Part shown: positions 8,420 through 16,748 of the stretch, one piece after another
Numbering within the stretch: the stretch's first letter is position 1
How the letters are laid out: the number at the start of each line of letters is the position of its first letter
DNA from: Ichthyophonus hoferi
Taxonomy: Eukaryota; Opisthokonta; Ichthyosporea; Ichthyophonida; Ichthyophonidae
Reading direction: 5' to 3'
NCBI GenBank assembly: GCA_002751075.1
Contig: NAOQ01000157.1
Location: 7,293-24,040 of the forward strand
DNA length: 16,748 nt
The notes under the pieces: generated by a model
Told to the model about the DNA's origin: nothing
Seen by the model: the letters and a program-made list of their open reading frames with translations, nothing else
Databases searched by the model: none
Position numbers and translations under genes: made by a program

Positions 8420-11270
8420 TGGGCATGTTGTAGTTAGAATCTTTGTTATATTGGCAACACACAACCATATAAAAAAACTTACAATACAATGTAACCCTTC
8501 AAGTAGGATCTAGTAATAGATGTATAATAATATATTTGTCTATGGCGTTAGTGTTTGTAAACAACACATTTAAGGCTTAAAATAATCTTTTAGTACGAAT
8601 TTTTGGTGTGCATTTGTCCTAAAAAAATTGTTCCAAGTCGTTATGAACTATTCTCTATTACCTTTAATCCACGTCAATTACTACCACGTACAATACGACG
8701 ACTTACAGGTGTGCGTATATACAAATACGCATATACAAAATAAGGTATTTCAAGATATGTTACAAATACACTAACTGATAATAATGCATTATCCTAGTAT
8801 GTTCCATGTCTTTCTCTGTTGTCGTAATGTGCCTTTGGTAATTCCGGACACAATTGGCACTATTTTTGAAAATTCACGTGAATCATTCGGAGTTTCGTAA
8901 TTGCGAGTCCATTATATGACGCAAAAGCCACTATATAAAAATCAAAGTTGATTATATTTAAATGAATTAAACGCTATTAAAGTTAATAAATAGAAAAATA
9001 GAATTTAACAGAATATAATAAATAGTATAAATAAAAGAAGAATTAGTAGATGATAGCTCTAAGACAGGAATTGTGCACACATATATAGTGGAATAGTGAG
9101 AGTTAAAATCGACTGAACACCGATGTCTCCTAGTCTCCAAGGTAACTGAATATCAATGCAAGCCTAAACTGCTAGTATGTTGATTTAAAAAAATAAAAAA
9201 ATAAATAAAGACACATAAAAATATCTACTCATTTCTTGCATTAAGCAAAAGAAACAAGCGAGGGAACATGTATGTGATATTTGTTTATTAATATGGTATT
9301 AACAATATATATTTATGTTGGAAATAGACAGACAGGTTCAAATCTTGCCACCTATATTCATTTTAAATTGTGGAAAAACAAAATTGAGTGGTACTTTAGC
9401 ATGTAGCCTTGCGTAAATGGAGTATAAGTAGTCTAATACATGTTTTTAGTATTAAGAAAGTCAAAAGAAGTTGAGAGCTGGGCCCATATGGATGAGGAAA
9501 CCGGGAGAGCGCATTTAGTTGGGCATAATTGCAGTCCTTAACTGATGTTAGCGAACCCCAGAGTGAGGACTAGAATTGGAAGTGGTCGGATTTAAACGAT
9601 TGGCTGATCTCACTCAATAATAAAACCTTATCACAAACTACAGATAGATGATTGACTACTGGATGACCATAATAGTATTTACCAATCATATCGTCAAATT
9701 GTATGGAATGTGTTCCCTAGCAAATAGCTCAATTCTCACCTTGGGGTTATTTTTTTATATACATATTATATATTATATGTTTTGTCTCACGGAAACATCT
9801 ATTACCAAGATCATCCAATATAATAGTTACCTAATCGAGGTATCTTATTTTTTTTTAAATTTTTATCATAAGATACGTTGACTAGACCATACTTGTTTGG
9901 AACAATATTTTGAACTATAATAAAAACATAATTGTCATTACAAAATACCAATTTTTTTTTTGCGCAATTATAAGGACAGAATATTTAGTAACGACAGTCG
10001 GGTACCTAAAGAGGAATATGTTAAAAGGTGTCAGGTGACCCTATAAAAAAATATACATATGTTTTAATCCTTGTAATTAAAAATATTCAAACCAAACAAT
10101 GAAGCTATAAAATCTTGTCATTAATAGTTACTGTAAGAAAAGCACAAAGCTAAGATTGTTGTTTGCATTGCATAGGACAGGATGGCGTCTTAAGACACGC
10201 GCCCTTCCCTAATAAAGGCATCAACCTAGAACTACTTGAATCCACCAATGTAATTCATTGCATACTCTACTCTAATGTTAAACAATAGTGTCCGAGCATT
10301 TTTTTGTTATCGATACATCTGGAATATTATTGGTTGGTTAGGAGTTTAAACCAACTTTGAGTACGAGAAAGCCCAGGCGCATGCTATAGCCAATAAAAAC
10401 CGAGAAGCGTTATAAGACAATTATTAGCCTATGGATAGGCAATAGAATGGTAGGGGTTTGTATAGAAGATCCACAAATTAACCCTAGAGAGCAATATAAA
10501 ATATTATTATATTAGATGCTATTGGAAAATAAGAACTAACAAAAAGATCTATAAAATATTACAAGAAAAACCAGTAAGTCCGGCAAAATCTAATAAAAAC
10601 GTAGAACTATATAGTCAGTAGGCATGAGTTAAATTGAACCTTGTAAACAATTCTATTAGGTTGGAGTGTGGGGGTTGTGACTTACGCTTACAGCCTGACT
10701 ACATCTCCTTCTCTAACACATGTTATTTTTATAATGTAAGCTAATAGGTGAGGTAAAAATAAACAATGTGACGTGGGTAAATTAATCCAATATATTTTTC
10801 GTCGTCGTCGAGGTAAAATCCAATTGCAAAAGAGTCTTTATGATTCGATGTGAATTGCATTTATAAACAACCCCCGTCAATTAGTAATTATTACTTCCAT
10901 ATTCAGATATTAGGGACTCAAAATGCATATTAATCTCTGTTTGAATAATATGAGTACAAATAAAAATTTATTTTTTATAAAAAAGCTAATAGATAACTAT
11001 TTTTTTTTTAAAAAAATTAAAAAATAGAAAAGGTTTGTAAAATAGAAAAATATATCATAATATTAAAAATAAGGTATGATAAGAAGCAATATGATCAACT
11101 GGACAACTGAACGAACCACCAATGAAAACATAAAAGATAGATGAGATTGAAAGTATAAGATTACTTTAATGGATTAAAAGTAATAAATCAATAGGATAAA
11201 AATATTACTTAATTCTGTAATTAGTAATTACAGCTATGCCAAGTGGTACAGGTGATCTAAGTATATATCT
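8420..11270. other. Intergenic DNA with one G+C-rich island
   Basis: No supported gene. A 40-codon minus-strand open stretch at about 8789-8912 reads protein-like but lacks matching splice sites. The island at 9476-9612 is about half G+C. Poly-A/poly-T-rich sequence lies at 10960-11060. The upstream promoter of the central gene must lie here, but no motif stands out. Confidence 0.5.
9476..9612. other. G+C-rich island, probable remnant of an unclassified repeat
   Basis: About half G+C by eye against about 30% around it, with clean edges. On the minus strand, TTTAAATCC within 9586-9600 weakly resembles a Pol III B box, so a tRNA-derived short element is one possibility. No poly-A tail or target duplication is seen. 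Confidence 0.3.
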
Positions 11271-11289
11271 ATATGAGGAGATACAGTAT

Positions 11290-11712
11290 TATTAGGTTAG
11301 CCTAATTAAACATTAAAGCAAGATCGGCCACATATACGCATCTAGTTGGATACAAAGGAAGTTAGGAGGTAAAACATTATATTATAAATATAAAGGCTTA
11401 GATTAAGAGGAAGAATCTCGTAATTAAGACGCAATATCAATTAGGCAGGTATTCGTTAACGTTGCATACATACCTGTATGAATGTTGGAATTTTAACTGT
11501 GAAGGAGATAAGGGTATTGTTAACAAATTAACTTCACTAAGCATTAGAGCAAGATTCACCCCATAAAGGTATCTGGTTGGATTGGACACAATAATAAGGT
11601 ATAAATTCTGTATGACGAATCAGATAGAGAATTCGTACTATTAATTATTAATTAGGTAGGTAGTCGTTTCATACATACCTATGGTATAAATGTTAGAATT
11701 TTAACTGTGAGC
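11290..11712 (+). repeat. Two-copy tandem duplication, unit about 210-230 bp
   Basis: The block at about 11311-11503 recurs at about 11542-11712. Landmarks are CATTA(A/G)AGCAAGAT (11311 and 11542), ATTAGG(C/T)AGGTA (11440 and 11651) and GAATTTTAACTGTGA at the end of each. The spacing falls from 231 to 211 bp because of internal indels. Each copy holds a small hairpin around CATACATACCT. The copies are diverged, so the duplication is not recent. Non-coding. Confidence 0.7.
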
Positions 11713-11865
11713 TGAGGCAATCTAGGTAGAGTCTCCATCCCAGTAAAACAAAAAGAAAATATTACTAAACACTAAACCTGACAGGTCAATACATAAATAA
11801 AAGAATAATTACAGCAATATCACATTTTAATTTGAACGGTGTCAGCGATTATAGTCAAATCTACT

Positions 11866-12187
11866 TGTTGAAATATTTGTAATCTGTTACCATCCTTATT
11901 TATTTATTTGTATCAGAATATAACAAATATCTATATTTATTATCCGACAGTAATAAATTAGTAGTGAGAGTAATTCCTGCATAACATTATATTAGGTATA
12001 CCGTTTGATCACAGTCTAGTGTCATCGCATCATACGTGTTTAAAATTGAACGAATTAACCAGTGTCATTGAGACAAGGTCCTACTTTCGTTTACATTATA
12101 GTCCACTACCTGACATAACGTCATTATCAGGGTAAAGGCTTAAGATAAGGATGGGCTATGTTTATTCTAAATTTTATCATTTCAACA
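11866..12187 (+). repeat. Dispersed repeat, copy A
   Basis: This is in the same orientation as copy B about 1.1 kb further on. It shares the ATTCCTGCATA block near 11973, the ACATTATATT block and the GGCTTAAGATAA block near 12137. It is the most diverged in its first third. No coding capacity and no clear terminal repeats or target duplications are seen, so the element class is unknown. Confidence 0.68.
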
Positions 12188-12989
12188 ATATCTGTGGGTA
12201 CGTGGATTATTTTAACATCAAGGTTTTGGAGTTTGGGGAGTCTACTATGACTTGGGGGCAATATACTTTGCCATGCCTAAGGGCTTATTGAAACTATTTA
12301 GGCTATCACATTAATAAATTAAAAATATACAGTAAAGAGTGTTGAAGTTCTTAGTTCTGTGCATGATGAAATAATTTATAGCAATCAGTATCATTATTAT
12401 TTGCTATATTAAGGAAGAAGATTATACATAGAATAATTAAGGCCGATATATTATTTTACAATCCCATGTAAACCTTTTATGTTTGTAGTGTGTATGAACT
12501 TGACCGAGGAAACCATGCTCTTTTTATTTTTATAATTTATCTTAATGGTCAATTGGAGTGTTAAAAGACATTAACATAATCTTTTGGGAAATGAAAATAG
12601 TTATACTTTAAATAATTCTTATATAATGCAATCACAAATTGTTGAGTTTTTTCTCGGTAAGTAAAGTTCTAGCATGTTAATATGATATTGCCATCAAGAA
12701 TCATATTGATGTTACATTACCAAATAGGGTACGATTATTTTTTCTTTAATGCCCTATACTATTATTTTCTTTTCCAATCTTTACAACCTGAAATATAATA
12801 AACTAATTGTTAGGTTGATCAACTTATAGTTGTTTGTGACCTCTTAGTATGTACGTGCTCATACAGTTAGATTTTATATTTGCATTTAGAGCATTTTGAA
12901 AGGGTATTGTCACTAAATTTGTTAAAATATGTATAGTGCATTACAATGATTTCTTCAAATTTTTATTGGTTTTAGAATTTTGATATGTA
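12188..12989. other. Non-coding AT-rich spacer between repeat copies A and B
   Basis: No open frame or repeat stands out in this spacer. Confidence 0.55.
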
Positions 12990-13287
12990 TTTCATTTATT
13001 GATTATCTACTATTAATCAAATTGTAGAGATATCTATCAAACTACGTAGTAATAATTCAAAATTGGGATCAATTCCTGTATAACAAAATCTAATTAATAT
13101 ACAGTCTGATCGAAATTCAGTCTCACTACACCATTTGTGTTTTAAATGGTATAAAATAATCGCTGTGTGGGTGAGACGGAGCCTCTAGTCTTGCGTACAC
13201 TAATTCGTCATTCGACATAGGTTATGTTAGGGGTAACGGCTTAAGATAAAGACAGGGCATGCTTGCCTTATAATTTACCGTTTTAAC
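12990..13287 (+). repeat. Dispersed repeat, copy B
   Basis: This aligns with copy C over nearly its full length, including the CTACTATTAATCAA block near 13008 and the long identical run ending GACAGGG near 13258. It keeps the inverted repeat CTGTATA/TATACAG at about 13075-13101. No open reading frame. Confidence 0.7.
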
Positions 13288-15613
13288 ATAATTTCTCGTA
13301 CTTCCTTATAAACCAATAAACTATTTATATTAAAGGTTTAAATAATGTGCCCGCAGATGTAACAGGTCATCTATACTCCCATCCAATTAAATTTGATTTG
13401 TTGACATGCAAATATTAGTTTTTCCCTTCATATTTGTAACTTTGAGTCCAAGAGCAAAGCCTAATATGAAAAATAAAATCAACTGTTTGTATTAATATTA
13501 AACTGGTAATTTATTTTATTTTTTATTTCTTCTTGATATAAATGAGTTATTGTAGGCTCTTGATGGTATTTACAAGAGTCACAATTTAAAATATATTCAT
13601 TATTTGTAGTAAATAAAATACAGTCGAAACTGTGCCCAATCTACGTGTCCTTATCATTTAGCATAGTTATGTATGATTTTATGTTTCATATTAAAAGAAA
13701 TATCTTTATTAAGAAATTACAACAGGTGTCTTTTGAAACATTATTACTCACTTGATAACTAGAGTACAAACACGAAGCAAAAGAAATAAAGATTTTCAGA
13801 GTATATATAATACCATTTATTATTTATTGGAGATAAAATCAGTCCAATCTGGTGTTGTTGAACCATTGGAAGAAAACAGTATAGTACCTAATTACAGTCA
13901 TACTGATCTAGACCATACTTATTGCACCTATGGTAAGCCGTATGGTAAGAAGTTAAAAACGTCCTAAACCCAGAACATGTGCGCGAGTTGCAGGCAGAAC
14001 ACACAAGGCTTTAACTTTTCCCTTACCAAGTAATAATAATTTAGATTAGTTATTAGTAGTAGGAATACTATAGGTTAAATAAAATTCAAAACATCTGATA
14101 CCAGTTTCATTTTTAGTATTCGTGTTGGCAAACTGGCCAATATTTTATAAAAACCTCTTCTGAAGAACCAAAAACCCACAACAGCTAATTCAGAAGACCT
14201 GTCATAGGTATACAACACTGCCTTTTTACATACAGTAATGGAAATACACGTAAAAATAAATATATTTTAACCCCATTTTTAATCGAGTCCACATACCCAG
14301 AGTGTCATACGAACCACAATTAGAGCTAGAGGGGTGCTATGGATACGTTTTGGTGGTATATTTGGACTTAAATATCACAAATGTCTAGCAATTTCTTACT
14401 CTTTGTATTAGTTTTTTTGACACAGGCCCGGTTGAGTGAAAGCCAAGGCGCTACTGGTTATTTTTATTCTAACTCAATATAATCTAGATATTAGCATCTT
14501 ATAGTTATGTCTCGGCCAATGTAATATAATAATATAATATAATATAGTATAATACAATATAATACAACGGATAAAACTTTATCTTACATTTACTTATATT
14601 TTAAAGCGTATTTTTCTACAAGTCTTTGTAATAAATACGTTTTAAAAAATAATGTAAGCCATTAAGACGTAAAGGATACTTAGAATCTTCAGCGTAGGTA
14701 GGTGTTACCGGGTACCATGATTGTAGTATTTTCATCGGTCAGCCACATGATATTCACAAACTTCTTGTCTTTTGTAAGATTAATTGACACAACATGCGAA
14801 GCGACTTTTTTAGGCTGATAACAATTGGAAAAATAAGCTTATCTTATATGTTTGAAAAGTACTTCTCCTATTGGAAATATATTCGTATTCCGCGCAATTT
14901 TGTGCTGGTTATAACTTCGCCAATTAGAAATCAGGTAAAAATCCTGAAAGGGTTCTGGAAACAGCGTTATGTCTGGCATGACATTGGTATAAATTATAAA
15001 ATCTTCTTTTTATTGAGATACTGTTTAATATTTAGATTGAACTTGCTAAAAAAAAATACGATTTTGAAAATCTATACATTTCATTTTGGAAGGTTCTTCA
15101 GTAGCCATAGTGAGCTTAGTGTATATGAAAACAGGTCTACTATAAGGAAGATTTAAGAGACTTTGTTGTCGTTTATTCAAAAACTACTTATATAGTAAAG
15201 AACTTGGAAAGGCTTGTCTGTTTCTGCCCAGTTATAGATAATTAAATTTATACTGTTATGAATATATTAGTACGTATTAGGTGAAGGGAACATTGTTGTT
15301 TCAATAGACAATAATTATATTACTGGAGGTGGTAATGTAGTTATTTACCAAAAAGGGTTTTAATTGGTGTAATGGAAAGATATCATAGCAAATTCATAAA
15401 TTGGGTCCGCTTTAATCACTAGATCACGAAACATCGTCTTAAATCATCTTATAAGAAAAACAGTTACAATTAATTAATGAGGCGGCAGACTCGTTTGAAT
15501 TAATTAGTAGGCAAAAATTACTAATTTAGTCCAGCCAATTAGATGGGAGGGTGAGAGGCTCAATTACATTCAATGAGCAATGAGCTTTAAAGTTAATACA
15601 GTGCACCCATAAG
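13288..15613. other. Intergenic AT-rich DNA
   Basis: No supported gene. It contains plus-strand open frames of 71 codons (13752-13967) and 120 codons (14794-15156) without recognisable domains or splice context, and the pentanucleotide run at 14522-14566. The part next to 15613 is the likely 3' end of the second gene, but no canonical AATAAA is seen close by on the minus strand. Confidence 0.5.
14522..14566. repeat. (AATAT)n-like pentanucleotide repeat
   Basis: A run of TAATA/ATATA pentamers, near perfect at first and then interrupted by single substitutions. Confidence 0.88.
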
Positions 15614-15735
15614 CTAATCTTCTTCTATCTCATGGTTACCATCCTCATCCTCATCAGATAATACTTGCTGGTCCATGCCATCCCGAATTTTCCTGTCAAA
15701 TCCCCTTAGATTATTACAGCTCCCACCTTCAACTA
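15614..15735 (-). CDS. Terminal coding exon of a second minus-strand gene (acidic C-terminus)
   Basis: On the minus strand the frame reads VVEGGSCNNLRGFDRKIRD, then GMDQQVLSDEDEDGNHEIEE, then D and TAG (15616-15614). The 39 codons are protein-like, with few AT-only codons in a very AT-rich neighbourhood, and they end in a run of Asp/Glu typical of many eukaryotic C-termini. A possible acceptor, CAATACATAG, precedes 15735, in phase 1; another AG inside (GTTGAAG) would also keep the frame. The frame is open upstream for about 12 more codons before a stop, so the exact acceptor is uncertain. I see no preceding exon in 15736-16748, so the last intron is long or the rest lies outside the window. 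I cannot name the protein. Confidence 0.6.
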
Positions 15736-16130
15736 CTATGTATTGAAAGTATAGTAATATAGTAGTAGATTAGGTTAATAGTATAATCTTATGACAGGAT
15801 AATAGCATGTGCTTGTATATATATATATGTGGAGGTGGTATATACTAATGTAATTAACATCTCTAGGCTAGAAGTAAAAGGTCATAGAATTATACTCATA
15901 AGTTTTTCTATTGCAGAGGATGTGATTGTATAACCGTAATCTAAATCTAGTAATAAGTAAGTTAAGAGGAAAAATAAAATTAATAAAAGGAACCGAATCA
16001 ATAGTAAAAATAACTATCCAGAAAAATACACAGATAGGATGATAATTGTAGGTGTGAAAGAGACGGGTATGTCTAGGTATGACAAAGAGTTGATATTGCC
16101 AAATATAGCTACATATACAATACAGGTAAA
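15736..16130. other. Probable intronic or intergenic AT-rich stretch upstream of the acidic terminal exon
   Basis: This contains a short TA run near 15817-15828 and no convincing exon on either strand. Confidence 0.4.
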
Positions 16131-16500
16131 GTAGCTATAGTTATAATTATCTAATTAATTAATTAATTAACAACTAGTTTAATAGTTAGTCCATATATAA
16201 TATACTAGGTTCTGTAGTCTAGCAGACCTCTATTTGTAATTGGACCAACACATGGTGGTAGATATAGTTACAGTTATATATATAGCATATGTGAAGTAAC
16301 TATAGTCATAATTATCCAATTAATTAATTAATTAATTCATGATTAGTTTAATAACTAGTCCATATATGGTATACTACGCTCAGTAGTTTAGCAGACCTCT
16401 ATCCCTATCTGCAGCAGGACCAACCTAGGATGGTAAATATAGCTATATATATAACATAGGTAAGTAGCTATAATCAGAATTATCCAATAAATTAATGCCG
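16131..16500 (+). repeat. Tandem array, unit about 165 bp, two full units plus a partial third
   Basis: Units begin at 16131, 16296 and about 16464. Each opens with GTA(G/A)CTATA followed by TAATTATC(T/C)AAT and a TTAATTAA run. Units 1 and 2 share AGTCCATATAT, TAGCAGACCTCTAT and GGACCAAC. Each unit junction carries an inverted repeat. The last unit breaks off soon after 16490. Non-coding. Confidence 0.78.
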
Positions 16501-16710
16501 AGTTCTGAAGTATTCTATATATAAAATGTTATATTTGGAAAATATAAAAAAGTTCTGTCTGAGACATAATCTGTAGTGATACCAAATAAAGGCTATACAG
16601 TTTTCATCCAGTGCTATTTCAATACCTGTGAGTGATTTGAAAAAACAAAACCCACTCACATGTTTTGAAACATCATAGAAAATGGGAGAATGGGAAGTAG
16701 AGTAAGTAAG

Positions 16711-16746
16711 GTAGATAGATAGATAGGTAGGTAGATAGATAGATAA
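16711..16746. repeat. GATA/GGTA tetranucleotide repeat
   Basis: Nine tetramers, GATA with a few GGTA variants, running to the right edge and perhaps continuing beyond it. Confidence 0.92.
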
Positions 16747-16748
16747 GT

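Noticed and set aside
9120-9145. ATGTCTCC...CAAG|GTAACT on the plus strand as a first exon
   Set aside because: Six codons cannot be supported, and no downstream plus-strand exon was found.
9330-9360. GGTTCAAATCT, like a tRNA B box
   Set aside because: No A box at the right distance, an imperfect T stem and no acceptor stem, so no tRNA call.
10690-10760. Possible small minus-strand exon between CACCTATTAG and GGCT|GTAAGC
   Set aside because: Both splice signals are acceptable, but only about 50 bases lie between them and no partner exon in a matching phase was found.
13752-13967. 71-codon plus-strand ORF
   Set aside because: The length is expected by chance at this base composition and no domain or splice context supports it.

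Overview
The window is AT-rich eukaryotic DNA (roughly 30% G+C by eye). Its clearest content is one intron-containing protein gene on the minus strand. Evidence for a eukaryote: GT-AG introns with pyrimidine-rich acceptors whose reading phases match across four successive junctions, long intergenic stretches, many TA/ATT/GATA microsatellites, and no operon or ribosome-binding-site layout. An invertebrate animal is my best guess because of the gene and repeat style, but the sequence does not identify a lineage.

The central gene runs from about 8416 down to 2479 in five coding exons: 8416-8189, 7434-7241, 6830-4493, 4266-3532 and 2826-2479. The spliced frame is 3,843 nt, giving 1,280 residues plus a stop. 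Exons 1 and 2 encode a compact beta-rich N-terminal region that resembles a C2-type domain. Exon 3 (2.3 kb) encodes a long, probably disordered Ser/Pro/Thr/Asp-rich region. It carries a short motif built on EQH..K about four times, interleaved with acidic-hydrophobic motifs of the form IDxIL. Exon 4 encodes a segment with a probable helical stretch, and exon 5 the C-terminus. I do not recognise the protein family. The ATG-initiated reading frame in exon 3 alone would miss the N-terminal region, which only appears after joining exons by phase.

Two further minus-strand coding traces lie at the edges. At 15735-15614 there is a terminal exon ending in a very acidic tail and a stop; the rest of that gene lies upstream in a long intron or outside the window. 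At 1387-1223 there is a candidate internal exon with good splice signals on both sides. All three coding signals share the minus strand.

The rest is non-coding and repeat-rich. A three-copy dispersed repeat lies at 1700-2040 (inverted), 11866-12187 and 12990-13287. A two-copy tandem duplication of about 210-230 bp lies at 11290-11712. A tandem array of about 165 bp units lies at 16131-16500, with an inverted repeat at every unit junction whose arms change together. A G+C-rich island stands out at 9476-9612. I see no rRNA, convincing tRNA, CRISPR or intact mobile element.
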